Source of the DNA: Mytilisepta virgata
Lineage: Eukaryota > Mollusca > Bivalvia > Mytilida > Mytilidae
Assembly: GCA_028015205.1 (NCBI GenBank)
Contig: CM051508.1
Span: forward strand, 11,364,001-11,428,000
Length of the DNA stretch: 64,000 nt
Direction of reading: 5' to 3'
Within the stretch, counting starts at the first letter, position 1. The number at the start of each line of letters is the position of its first letter. The position numbers and the translations under genes were made by a program. The notes under the pieces were generated by a model that had not been told where the DNA came from, did no database searches, and was given only the letters and a program-made list of their open reading frames with translations. Below are positions 43,555-56,391 of this stretch, in pieces.

Positions 43555-46500
43555 TTCAGGTCTTTCCCGGGTCAGTGCGACCTTTTATCTCAAGTTTTAT
43601 CACCTTTTTCATATATGTTTTCTAGGGTGTTGTTTGCATGGTTACTAAGGATATTAACCATGACCTTGACTATTGACCTTCTATTTTGCTTTTGCTCTGA
43701 ACATAATTATATATGCTTGCTAGGGACTTTTTGATTGGACTCTTGACACTCCATTTTCATCTGTAAAGCTGAAATATGGGGTCCTGTATATAAATATATA
43801 TGGTTGCTAGGTACTTTTCAGTTGGTTTATAAGGACTTTATAGATGACCTTGATCTCTGACCTTTGACCTTGGTACCAAAATTTATATGTTTTGAAAATG
43901 TTCATTTTTTGTATTGACATTTTCTTCCTATCTTTTATAGTTTGCGAGATATAAAGTAAGTGTCGTTGTACAGATTCGAACCCAATGAGACAAATGTAGA
44001 TCTTGACATTCTAAACATTTTTCTCAATAGATTGTCAATTTTCCTACCGAAGGTTGGTGGTTCTCTCCGGGTACTCCGGCTTCCTCCACCAATAAAAACT
44101 GGCCGCCGCGAAATAGTCAAAAGTGCTGAAAACGGCGTAAAACCCCAACTTTTACGGTTTTTCAAGGTTTAAGGTCAGAGGTCAGGATTGACCTTGACCT
44201 TTGACCTCGTGGTCATTTTGAAGTTTTTGATCACTGATGAACATTGGTGCAAGTCCCAAATCTCTACGACTAACCGTTTATGAGTTTAGACCATTTCCGT
44301 GATCTGTTAAATATTCGAAGGCCAATAACTCCTATAAAGAATTGATACACTGAGTTGACCGAAAACACGACAAAGTTGCGTCCTGACAATATGAACGTTT
44401 CTCTCAATATATTTCATCAGCTATCTTTTTACGGTTTCCGAGACAGAGCGCTAACAAAGTTTAAGGTCAGCGGTCAAGTTTGACCTTGACCTTTGACCTT
44501 GGGGTCAATTTAATGGTCATGGCCTGTGATAGTCACAGGTGGAAATCCCAAGTCTCTGCGACTAACCGTTCATGACTTTTGACCTAAAAAGTGTTCCGGC
44601 AAATGTTCAAGGGGAAGTAATTATGATAAGGAGTCGTCAAAATGTTTTAACCAAATAAAAACAAACTAGTGTCTTAATATGTTAAACATTTATGGGACGG
44701 CTTTACTTGCTTTTAATCGTATGAAATTAATTTTCTATCCCCAGTACAAAACAAACCCTGAATTGAAAAACAAAGATGTTTTGTTCATATCTATAATTTT
44801 GAACCTCATGAGGGTACAACAGTCAACTACGGAAATTTGATTGAAAATTATATGAATTTGTTCCAAAATTTCGAATTTTGACATTTATAATGGTTAGCTC
44901 AGTCCAAAGTGAGGTAATATTTGCGAATGATACACACTTTTGTTTCTTTTATATTCTTTTATAAATATGCTCATTGTACTCTTCGAACCACAATTTTCTG
45001 GTTAAAATATGATTGTTCTTAAATTTGTTTGGATATTATTGTTAAATATGAGGTCAACTATGTCACATTTGTAAACAAAGGTGTTTATTATTGTTTTTCT
45101 TTTCTTTTGTAGTCAATCTTCAAAGATTAGAAATAAACATATCAATGAGATGATTTGCAACTGATTCAATCCCTATTTCTATGACTAACTGTCTATGAGT
45201 TTTGACCATTTCGTGTTCAGTTATATATTTAATGGGACATAATTCTAACAAAGAGTCATCAAACTGAGTCGCAAAAATATAAGAAACATTTTCTCTATTA
45301 TATTTCATCAGCTATCTCTTACAGTTTCTGAGTTATTTTGATAACAAGGTTTACGGTCAAAGGTCAAGGTCAAAATTTACATTTTTATAATATATAATAT
45401 AACAAAATTATATATGGTTGTTAAGGGCTTTTTAATCGGTTGCTATAGATAGTTTCATTGACCTTGATCCCTGACCTTCCACTGTCACTTATACAATTAA
45501 ATATAGGCTCATGAACAAAAATATATATGGTTGCTAGCTACTTTTCCATTGGTTGCTAGGGACTTTTTAAATAGCCTTGACCCTTGAATTTCAATTTTGA
45601 CCTCTACAGCTATAAAATAGGGTCCTGAACATAAATATATATGGTTGCTAGGTACTTTTCCATCGGTTCCTAAGGGCTTTCTGGATGACCTTGATCTCTG
45701 ACCTTTGATCTTTGTACCAAAATGTAGATCTTTTGAAACTGTTCTTTTTAAGTATTGACAGTTTCTTCCTATCTATTATATTTTGCGAGATATAAAATAA
45801 AATATAAAAATGTCAAGGGCTCTAACCCCTATAAGTTGTTGCTGTACGGATTCGAACCCATTGAGTTCAATGTATATCTTGATAATCTAAACATTTTTCT
45901 CAATACCTTTCATCAGCTATATTTTACGGTTTATGAGACAGAGCGGTCACACGATTTAAGGTCAGAGGTCAAGTTTGACCTTGACCTTTGACCTTGGGGT
46001 CAATTTAATGGTCATGACCTGTGATAGTCACAGGTGGAAATCCCAAATCTCTGCGACTAACAGTTCATGACTTTTGACCTAAAAAGTTCCGGCAAATGTT
46101 CAAGGGGAAGTAATTATGATAAGGAGTCGTCAAAATGTTTTAACCAAATAAAAACAAACTAGTGTCTTAATATGTTAAACATTTATGGGACGGCTTTACT
46201 TGCTTTTAATCGTATGAAATTCATTTTCTATCCCCAGTAAAAAACAAACCCTGAATTGAAAAACAAAGATGTTTTGTTCATATCTATAATTTTGAACCTC
46301 ATGAGGGTACAACAGTCAACTACGGAAATTTGATTGAAAATTATATGAATTTGTTCCAAAATTTCGAATTTTGACATTTATAATGGTTAGCTCAGTCCAA
46401 AGTGAGGTAATATTTGCGAATGATACACACTTTTGTTTCTTTTATATTCTTTTATAAATATGCTCATTGTACTCTTCGAACCACGATTTTCTGATTAAAA

Positions 46501-48060
46501 TATGATTGTTCTTAAATTGTTTGGATATTATTGTTAAATATGAGGTCAACTATGTCACATTTGTAAACAAAGGTGTTTATTATTGTTTTTCTTTTCTTTT
46601 GTAGTCAATCTTCTCATAGTACTAGAAATAAACATATCAATGAGATGATTTGCAACTGATTCAATCCCTATTTCTATGACTAACTGTCTATGAGTTTTGA
46701 CCATTTCCTGTTCAGTTATATATTTAATGGGACATAATTCTAACAAAGAGTCATCAAACTGAGTCGCAAAAATATAAGAAACATTTTCTCTATTATATTT
46801 CATCAGCTATCTCTTACAGTTTCTGAGTTATTTTGATAACAAGGTTTACGGTCAAAGGTCAAGGTCAAAATTTACATTTTTATAATATATAATATAACAA
46901 AATTATATATGGTTGTTAAGGGCTTTTTAATCGGTTGCTATAGATAGTTTCATTGACCTTGATCCCTGACCTTCCATTGTCACTTATACAATTAAATATA
47001 GGCTCATGAATAAAAATATATATGGTTGCTAGCTACTTTTCCATTGGTTGCTAGGGACTTTTTCAATAACCTTGACCCTTGAATTTCAATTTTGACCTCT
47101 ACAGCTATAAAATAGGGTCCTGAACATAAATATATATGGTTGCTAGGTACTTTTCCATCGGTTCCTAAGGGCTTTCTGGATGACCTTGATCTCTGACCTT
47201 TGATCTTTGTACCAAAATGTAGATCTTTTAAAACTGTTCTTTTTTAGTATTGACAGTATCTATTATAGTTTGCGAAATATAAAATAAAATATAAAAATGT
47301 CAAGGGCTCTAACCCCTATAAGTTGTTGCTGTACGGATTCGAACCCATTGAGTTCAATGTATATCTTGATAATCTAAACATTTTTCTCAATACCTTTTAT
47401 CAGCTATATTTTACGGTTTATGAGACAGAGCGGTCACACGATTTAAGGTCAGAGGTCAAGTTTGACCTTGACCTTTGACCTTTGGGTCATTTTGAAGTTT
47501 TTGAACTCTGATGAACATTGGATTGGTGCAAGTCTCAAATCTCTACAAATAACCGTCTATGAGTTTCGGCCATTTACGTGTTTTGTTAATTATTCAAGGG
47601 CCAATAACTCATATAAGGAGTTGATATAATGCTTTGACTGAAACAGGACAAAGTTGCGTCTTGACAAGATGAACATTTTTCGCAATACATTTAATCAGCT
47701 ATCTTTTACCGTTTCCGATACAGAGTGGTAAAAAGGTTTAAGGTCAGGCGTCAAGTTTTCCTTGAACTTTTACCTTAAGGTATATTTAAGGTCATGACCT
47801 GTGATAGTCACTGGTGGAAGTCCCAAGTCTCTACGACTAACCGTTCATGCCTTTTGACCCTTAAGGTGTTCGGTTCACTGTTACCGTTTCCGTGATAGAG
47901 CAGTAAAACAAGGTTTACGGTGTTCGGGCAGATAACTCTGTGTCGATAAAGATTTAGTCTTCGCAGGGTCAGTCCAGAATGTGGTTTATCATTGCAAACC
48001 ATCCTGCAAAATATCCTTTCTACGTGTCGCGAAATGAAAAAAATTCTCGACATCAAACTG
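43555..48060. repeat. Composite repeat block rich in AGGTCA half-sites
   Basis: Made of recurring phrases: GTTGCTAGGGACTTTTT, GACCTTGACCTTTGACCTT, CATCAGCTATCTTTTACGG, GACTAACCGTTCATGA. Contains a direct tandem duplication (44481-47462, separate entry) and a partial third unit to about 47900. Short open frames inside are duplicated with the repeat and look non-coding. It abuts the 5' side of the minus-strand receptor. Confidence 0.75.
44481..47462 (+). repeat. Tandem direct duplication of a ~1.49-kb unit
   Basis: Copy 1 is 44481-45975 and copy 2 45976-47462, aligned throughout (for example AATGTTTTAACCAAATAAAA at 44641 and 46134). Differences are sparse substitutions and small indels, so the duplication is recent. 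Confidence 0.9.
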
Positions 48061-48104
48061 CGGAAAATAAGACGAATAATAATGATAATCAGACGAATTA
48101 CAAT

Positions 48105-48138
48105 AAGGTCTTTCCGTTGGAAACGGGAAAGACCTTAA
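48105..48138. repeat. Hairpin AAGGTCTTTCCGTT / AACGGGAAAGACCTT with TAA-triplet tail
   Basis: A 14-bp stem with one bulged G, followed by a run of TAA triplets (48138-48153). I recall this hairpin as a frequent 3' end of bivalve repeats; it closes the 43.55-48.1 kb block. Confidence 0.7.
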
Positions 48139-48153
48139 TAATAATAATAATCA

Positions 48154-51077
48154 CATGATAGATGTGCACATTTCGTCGATTTGGCAAAATGACTGAAATG
48201 GTTAAGCCAAAACCACATAAGGACAGAGCTATGCTCCCCAGTTTTTATAAAATTTGTAAATAAAGATTCGGGCTAGAAGTTTAAAATATGATTTAAACTT
48301 TTGTCATTTTAATTACACATTTCAACTTCACATTGTATAGACCATAGACAACATTTTAACATTTTCGTCGATCATGTATATAAATAGATAGGACGTTATA
48401 TTCTTACATGTAAATTAATTAAATAATCCTGGTGTTGATTGATTGATTATTGGGTCAAAACACAGTGAACTGATATGAATAGGGAACCCGCATTGTACTA
48501 GACCGTCACGCCATATGGAAGTTTTAATTCAATAGCTCATGAAGAAACAGTTCGCAGGAAGACTCCATGCCAACTATTTTGCCATTATCAAGTCATGAGC
48601 ACAGAGTCAGCAAATACTAATTTATAAGGCCTTTGGTTACAATAGGACCTCCTGTACTCGAGACAAGCACCATTTTTTCAGTTTTGGTAGTGAATCTACT
48701 AGCTACATGTATACTCTATTGATTTTTCCAGTATAAACTCAAGATTTTCGACTATAAACATAATTTATTGAGAACATTTTTTTCCACATTTGTTGGAGGA
48801 ATTCTTATAATTACGTTAAAACAAACCAGAAAAGTTTGCTGAATAGGCTCGTCCCCTAAAAAATATTTACCTTTTTTTGTCGTCAGTTTCTTTGGCACCT
48901 GAATTGTCACCGAGACTTCCAATTACGAAACTAAATACTACATGTGCACTGTTTAAGAATACAGATAAGATAATAGAATAAATAAAGATTGGAATAAAAT
49001 GATAAAGAGGTTACAAGTTGAAGCTTGAAAAAGCTAGGTCACACTTACTGTATGTTGTTTCGAAACGATATGTGTCGAAACAAAATATCAAATATTAACC
49101 AAGGTAAATGCGCCATGATGTATGGTTAAAATCAAACAATATTAATGACCTAAAAAATCTATTCGACTGGTTATATGCCAAATATTGGACAGAAGAATTC
49201 TTTCTGCATGTATGTACTGTATTCAAAATTTAAAAATAAAACACAATCATTGATTACACGCTAGTTGAACAAATATTAAGAAGATAAGGCTACGATTTAC
49301 CAAATTGAAACTAACATTTGACATAAATTATAGGGCTACTTGCTTTCTTATTTTCTTCTTAAAATCAGTCATGAAATTAGACTGAATAAAATTTTATTAA
49401 AAGAGCTCTACATATTGGTAAAATAATACTGAAGCGACAAAAAGAGGAAAAAGTCCGCAAATTCGAAGTCCAAAGACAGGAAAAAGTCAGAAGAATGAAC
49501 ACAACAAACAAACTCCCCAGGGATGCATATAACTTTACAAATTACATAATTTTATACTAGTGTTAAAACTTAGCAAAAATCTACAGTGTAAGCAGTATAA
49601 CATAAAAAGCAGATAAGCATTTGTGAATGGCATCAGAGCTAGTTAAGAAAAGAATAGTACTGATTACTCGTTAAACAATTAATTTCAAAATTTAAATAAA
49701 AATATTGCACTTTAATGTTAAAAAGGTAAATGTATACTTGCCATAAATCGAGCACCCCATAAACACGAGTAACAATTTTATATACTGATTAATTTTACTT
49801 TGTGTCTAATTTAAATTATTTTCTAACTCATTCAAGACTTTTGCAGAAATGTAAGTAAAAGACTTCAAACCTTACCTGCCAAATATCTAAGGTAACATCA
49901 TCTGAAATGAACATAATTTGTTAAAAATGTTTGGATACATTGTGTACCGATATTTTTTAGACTTTGTTTTATTTATTTTACGATGGATTGTTTAAATTGA
50001 TAAAGATTGCGTATTTGTGTGGTCTAATTACTCCAAATGTTTCTATGGATGTTGTCCATTATTGAACAAAGATTTAAACTTTACTTTCTCGTATAGCTCG
50101 TATAGTATTATAAATTGTATCGTTCGGGCATAGCGCGATACCGCTAGTTTTGTTGGTCATTGCATGATGTGACGCCATCAAACTTTTACAATGCATTTAT
50201 TTGTAGTTTGAGCAACGTCGTCGTTTTAGAGCACCTTTTTTGCATAAGGATAGTAAGCACCACATGCACAAGTTTTATTGGTACGTCGCAGATGCCAAGT
50301 AGAATACATAGAACTGTTCCAAAAGAGGTATCACAACACTGGAAAATGAATGTCGTTAATTTTGAAAAAATCAACTTCATTGTCAAAAGAAACCCGTTAG
50401 AGGTACGTTTGTTATTATTTTGACACGAGTTGATATATTGCGTTATACAATTTTCACTTTTTTGAAACCTTGAATTAAAACGCAAATACGATCAAAACGA
50501 GAACAAAATAAGTATGTGCAGCTTTTGTAAAAGAAGCTTTTACTGAATAAGGTTTACGGCGTAACTTTTCTTTAAACGAAGTTCTTCTAAAATAACACAC
50601 ACACATCAAATTAAGAAGAATCCGAAGACGACGGCACAAATATTAAAGCACAGCGTAACACAGTCCGTGATTTATTGAATCTATATAGTGATGACAGCAC
50701 ACCCCATCAAAATAGTTTGAAAATTCCAAATATCTATCAATGATGTATAATTATCATACCATGTAATCTTTCACCAAATTTACCCATCAACTTCAGATCG
50801 TTTTATGTTCAGCAAACTGAAGAATGCAACAATACTAAACATTTTCTTGACACATTAGGAACGTAACTGAACACTGCATTTTTAGAAGAAGGTATGTGGA
50901 CAAAGTTTTGATCTGTGGAAAATTTAAATTCGGTCCAAGAATATTAAAAGTTGATACTCATCAGAATTAAGTTTTATATATGGAATGTTCTCTGACGTGC
51001 TAAGACCTAAGCCATGCAATATCTGACTATAGAATAGGACCAAGGTATAGTTGTCTACATGTGTTATTAACCAGAGT
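48154..51077. other. Intergenic, no gene supported
   Basis: Two minus-strand pieces with good splice borders (about 48953-48872 and 49901-49876) are noted among the findings; otherwise nothing recognisable. Open frames at 50160-50485 on both strands look like chance. Confidence 0.45.
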
Positions 51078-51456
51078 GTAATATGGATAAAAAACTAAGT
51101 ATATTGCGAAACAGCTCATACGACAATAGATAACAAGGAAAATAAATGGAAATGGTGAGCTGTCAAAAGGGGCATAAAACGAATTAAATGTAAAAAATAC
51201 ACTAGTCGAACAAGACCTGCTCTGGGTTTCAAAGAGTCCACACCTTTTTATTTTTATTTTTTAACTGATCGTGATCAAGACCATATTGGTCGAAACGTTG
51301 GGTATTTTTAACTTTTTAGTTTGATTGTTGTTTTTTTACGATTGTTTTATTTGGTTTTGTTCGACTTGTGTATTTTATACATTTATATCGTTTTATGCCT
51401 CTTTCACAGCTCACCATTTCCATTTATTTTCCTTGTTATCTATTGTAATATGGATA
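51078..51456. mobile_element. Inverted-repeat (foldback/MITE-like) element
   Basis: A left arm 51123-51213 and a right arm 51358-51446 are inverted repeats over about 88 bp (ACAATAGATAACAAGGAAAA... at the outer ends). The 12-bp word GTAATATGGATA is present at 51078-51089 and 51445-51456 and may be a target-site duplication, although the left arm starts 34 bp inside it. The ~145-bp centre is T-rich and non-coding. Confidence 0.75.
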
Positions 51457-52619
51457 GTATAGGTAGGCAAACATTCTTACATGGCTAATTGATATAGAAT
51501 ATACCAGGTTCTATATCACTATGCAAATATATAATGCTTATCCATTCATTCTGCATGTTTCCATGTTCTCATAAAGAGTTTTAAACATTATCCTTAAAAT
51601 GCAGTGGACTGAATTTCTTTGTGTAGTTTCTTTTCTTTCGATGAATATTAATTAATCACAAGGCGCAACAAATCTATAAATTATATCTGTAGATCATTGA
51701 AGATTATACATAAACTATTAAAAATTATGTTGTAACTTTTCCAGAGTGGTGGATATTATATTGAATATGAACGTCCACAATAAAAAGCTTCGCTCAAATG
51801 AAAAAGAATTTTTAATAATATTTATAGAACAATAAAGATTTCAGAACTTTGAATGATGAGTTGAACTTCATTGTTACAAGAAAATGGTAAGATTTTGATA
51901 TTTTGATATGCCCATAGCAAAAGAAGATGGCATGGACTATAACCAAACACATTTATTTAATCATGCATTAAAAATACAAACTCAACTGATAATCATTTTT
52001 TATATCAAAAGGTTCAATTACATGTGTATTTAAACAACTGATGTGTGTGTCAATTAAATATACATTCAACATTTAAATTTCTACAAGTAAGAGATGTTTT
52101 AAGATTTAAATAACATTTACTTGAAATATATTTTGTTATTCGAACTTTAGTTTGTTTTGTGCTTTATCAAACAATGAATTTGTAAATTGAATACTTTGAA
52201 GAAACGACTTTCCTCTCGTTCAATTGATTTTTGAACTATAAACCCTGCGAAATTCCTGCATGGAATAACTAGTTTATTCCAGTATACATATCACATGTTC
52301 TTAAATATATCCACATGAGCTATGTTTTGAATAGTTGTGTTGTTATACGATAAGATTTTATTTATAATTACATGTAATTTCTGAACGTAACATCATATTA
52401 CCCCATGAATTTGTTTCGAACACCAAAATAAACATCATTTTAATTCAATCACTGGACAGATATTTGACATTGTCCGTGTTGTTACAATAACCAAGCGTCT
52501 GTAAGATCACAGGGCAAAATCCAAACTATACCGACTACAACGTAAAAAAGTGTCAAAATATTTTTTGTAACAAAAATAAACGAGATTCAGTCAGTCGTTA
52601 ACTATCACCGCACTTATCA

Positions 52620-53650
52620 ATGTATCCCTCTGGACCACTTTCACAATCATGTTTAAACCTAACTGCATCTGTATACAGTGTCCGACAATAATGTATAGAA
52701 ATAAAATGCATAAAATAAAAAAATAAAAGAGGAGTGTAGGTCACAAGCTTAAATTCACAATTTCAAAATTCGACTCCTGTAGGCCTCAAGTTTGGAAAAC
52801 ATAATTTGAAAACCTTATTGCGCATATACAAATAGTGTAAGGCAATGTTTTATAGAAATAAAATGTACAAAACGAAAAATGGGCGTTTCGGTCATAAGCT
52901 TTAAGTCACAAAATTCGATCCTTGTGGACCTTTATTTTAAAACAATCAACATTCCTAAACCTTATTGCGCATCTACAAACAGCGTCTGACAATACTGTAT
53001 GGAAATAAAATGAAAAATAATACAGTGGTTAAGGTCACAAGCTTAAATTATCAATTTTTTAAATTCCGACACCTGTTGGCCCCAATTTTTGAATATCAAA
53101 ATTTTAAAACCTTACTGCACACCTACATACAGTATTAGACAATACCATATTCAAATGAAAACGCGTCAAATAAAAAAGGAAACAGGAGTTTAGGTCACAA
53201 GCTTAAATTCACAATTTTCGAAATTCTACCCCCTGTGGGCCCCAATGTTTGGAACACTATATTCTGAGACATTCTTTCGAATCTACACGCAGTATATGAC
53301 AATACTGTACAGAAATTACATGCCTGAAGTTAAAAAAGAAGGAGACCACAAGCTTAAATTCCCGGTTTGCGAAAATTCTGAAATCTTATTGTGCATCTAC
53401 AGATTTATTATGTGACAATACTGTATAGAAATGAAAAACCATAAAATGAATAATCAATACGAGTTTAAGTCACAAGGTTAAATTCACAATATTCGAAATT
53501 GGACCCCTTGTGCCCTAATTTTTTTTATGAAAATCAAAATTCTAAAACCTTTTTTCGCATCTACATATAGTATGTTACAATACTGTATAGAAAATAATTG
53601 CCTGAAGTTAAAAACGAACGTGGAGTTTAGCTAACAAGAAGTGCGGGGAA
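52620..53650 (+). repeat. Diverged satellite array, ~150-bp unit, about seven copies
   Basis: Units carry GACAATACTGTATAGAAATAAAATG, GGTCACAAGCTTAAATTCAC, CCTGTGGGCCCCAA and AAACCTTATTGCGCATCTAC; the first box recurs at about 52697, 52854, 53001, 53150, 53311, 53427 and 53589. Units are well diverged, so the array is old. Confidence 0.8.
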
Positions 53651-54705
53651 AATTACTGGCACATAGTAAAGACCCGTTTCTAAAGTAAATCGTCAGTAGA
53701 TTTATTTAAGTTTCAAGACAATAATTTTGAAATTGACATTTCTGTAGTAGGTGGTTAACTCGATGATTAATGAATTTTATTTTTCGAAAAACATTAAAGA
53801 GTTAAATGAGAATATTGTGAGCAATGTTATGATTACGTAATCGGTAGCACTAATGTGTCTTATGATGACGTCTTTGATGGTGGTTTCTGACTCACCACCA
53901 ATCACATGAATAAAACGAAATTAAAACTAAAATTGATTAAAATACAATTCATGTATATGTAGCATGTATTTGTACAACGAGTTATTTAAAATATGTGTGA
54001 TATCAATTATAAATCCAAAACAGGTAAATGACATTGTGTGTTTAAACATACTTGTAATATCACAAGATGTCTACTAAAAATCAATAATACGACCAAACAA
54101 AATTTTTAAATTAATATCATTCAAAAACAGTATCTTAATGGTTCTATTAAATCAACATACCTCTTGAAAAGCAAATTATAACATCATATTTGAAATTAAT
54201 TATCTTACACACATCTATGTCCATATATCGATCGATTTTACAGTATAATTCCACACATTTCACAGTATTGATTATGGTTATATCAGGGATCATATACAGT
54301 TCCTGGTTATATCAAACGGGGAATGTGATTCAATAAAATAATTTTGATGCGTGTTTTGGCCCATTCATATACAGGTGGTACAATCAAGATCACGTGATGG
54401 ATATACACACATTGAAAGTAACAGTCTAGCAATCGGCTTGAAACATAATTGGTCGTATGTACCTGTTTATTTCAATTAAAATTAATTACTGAGGTAGCAC
54501 ACCCAATATCAGATAACCTCTATTTTTAAAATATACTCCATATATTTTTAAAACAAAATTTCGGAAAAGTTAAAATTATAGCAGTTTTTATTGGAAAATC
54601 AATGCATGTTTTATCTCAACACCTCTACTATTGATTTAAATAATCAAAGAATTTACGATAAACCGCTTGTTTGGATGTTGGAAAAGCAGATTTCAAAAAT
54701 GATAC

Positions 54706-54741
54706 CACACACACCCAAACACCCATAACACACACACATGA
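54706..54741. repeat. (CA)n-like microsatellite
   Basis: CACACACACCCAAACACCC and ACACACACACATG, interrupted dinucleotide repeat. Confidence 0.8.
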
Positions 54742-55026
54742 TTTAAGCTAACAGCAAATGAAAGTAAAATTAAACAATCTGAATGACATGCACTTCGTAC
54801 TACATGTATGTTGCTGTCCTGGTGTGTTTATCGTATAAACCATGCCTTTATCCCGTATAAACATTCAAACTTTTATAAAATGATGTATTTGTTATTTCAA
54901 ATCATAAAAAAGCTTGTTTATCCGTCCAAGATGGTAGCGGCTCCTTTCAATAGAAAATATAAAAAAGAAATCTATATTTATATTAAACTTTTAATGACCT
55001 AAAACATACAAAAAGGACAAATATAC

Positions 55027-56391
55027 CTAAGGAGCAATAAACAAACATAATCCATTGGACAGACAAATCCGGGAAGACAAATAAACAACCACAAGCACAA
55101 CAAATAAACACAGAAAACTAAAAAAACAATGAACAACACGAACTCCTATAAAAACCAGGAATGAACCCCAGGTGATCCGGAAGGGTAAGCAGTTCCTGCT
55201 CCGTATACAACACGCGTCGTGAATTTCAACAAAGCCAATCCGGTGGAAGTCACAAATCGGTGGAGGCACATGAAATGTTACGACAGTGGGAACAGGTCCA
55301 ACATCATCTTAGATATTGGAACACTGTTAGGGTCAATCAATTCATGATGACGACCGTAAAATGTCCTAAGTGATGACATCAACTTATCCCTGATAAAATC
55401 GTGGTTAAGAAGCTTTTGTGACAGCAGTAATCCTCTTTGTCGAAAGTCAGAGTAAATCACGCATGAAAATCGGATAAGCTGAGAAACGTAGACACCATAT
55501 GCAGGCGATGCTGGTATATTGCTAATCAAGAAGGGAAAATTAACAATAGGAAAGTTGAAGTCATCACGTTTGTCGTAAAGTTTTGTCTTCAAATGTCCCT
55601 CATTGTCTATTTCAAGAAAGAAATCCAAAAATGGAGCGGACTTTGGTGTATCTGTAGTATCCTTAATTTCAAGCTTACAGGGGTAGAATAGACGTAGAAA
55701 GTCTTGTAATATGTCGTTATTTGACGACAACACGCCATCTATATAACGAAAAGTGAAAATAAAGGATTGGGCTAGTTTCTTTTTCTTTTCACGTAGTAAC
55801 TGTTGAATGAAATCCGCTTCATATGAGTACAAAAACAGATCGGCGAGGAGAGGAGAGGAGCATTTTCTCTACCTAGCACAAGAAATTTATACTTGCGCGT
55901 GTCATTTTTGTTGAAAAAACATTGATGAACTAGTTGCTTTAAGCAATCTTTTAATTGAGAATGTGGTATGGTTGTGTAGAGTGTAGAGAGGTCGAATGAT
56001 TTTATGCTGTTGCATGTAGCCAAAGGTTTTGATTATAGATATTGTAGTAATTGTTTTGAGGAATCCACATCTGATGGACGCCACTCTTGGAGTATGATGT
56101 TTCACAGTAATTCTGAAGGCATTCTTTAATACATGTCAATATGAATGTTAAAATCTTTGAAAGAGGTTTTGTATAGCAATTAGCTGACACAGCATTGTAC
56201 CTTTGTTTAAACGGATTCTTATGTAGTTTAGGAATCCAATAAATAGTAGAAATGTCCATTTCTTCACCATTTGTAGAAATGCCAAAGGAATGAAGAACGG
56301 TCTTGTGGTTGTCAAGGACTTCCTGCTTAGTGAGTGTGGTCGGTGTATAAGGTGTGTTACCTGCACTATTCCCAACTCGTTTCTTAGACAC
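55027..56391 (-). pseudogene. Dead Penelope-type retroelement reverse transcriptase
   Basis: Minus-strand blocks in order: 56391-56002 (Y-W-I-P-K-L-H-K-N-P, C-Y-T-K-P-L-S-K), 56023-55772 (F-D-L-S-T-L-Y-T-T-I-P-H, Y-K-F-L-V-L-G), 55832-55278 (L-Y-D-K-R-D-D-F-N-F-P-I, L-L-N-H-D-F, F-Y-G-R-H-H). The K-L-H-K...K-P-L-S and L-Y-T-T-I-P motifs point to a Penelope-like RT (family knowledge; subfamily not determined). Breaks: a frame change near 56020; the stretch between L-V-L-G and A-P-L-L is missing; a duplicated CTCCT near 55850 shifts frame; and the catalytic Y-I-D-D reads Y-I-D-G (codon 55736-55734). No GIY-YIG block was recognised downstream; 55269-55027 may be the element's 3' part. Confidence 0.8.

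Noticed and set aside
43970..43985. GATTCGAACCC, like a tRNA B-box on the minus strand (also near 45849 and 47336)
   Set aside because: No A-box at the right distance and no foldable tRNA; it is part of the duplicated repeat.
45120..46803. Near-identical minus-strand open frames of 62 and 82 codons
   Set aside because: They are the same repeat sequence in the two copies of the tandem duplication; no sign of coding constraint.
50160..50485. Open frames of 87 (+) and 99 (-) codons over the same sequence
   Set aside because: No domain, no splice support, mutual antisense overlap.
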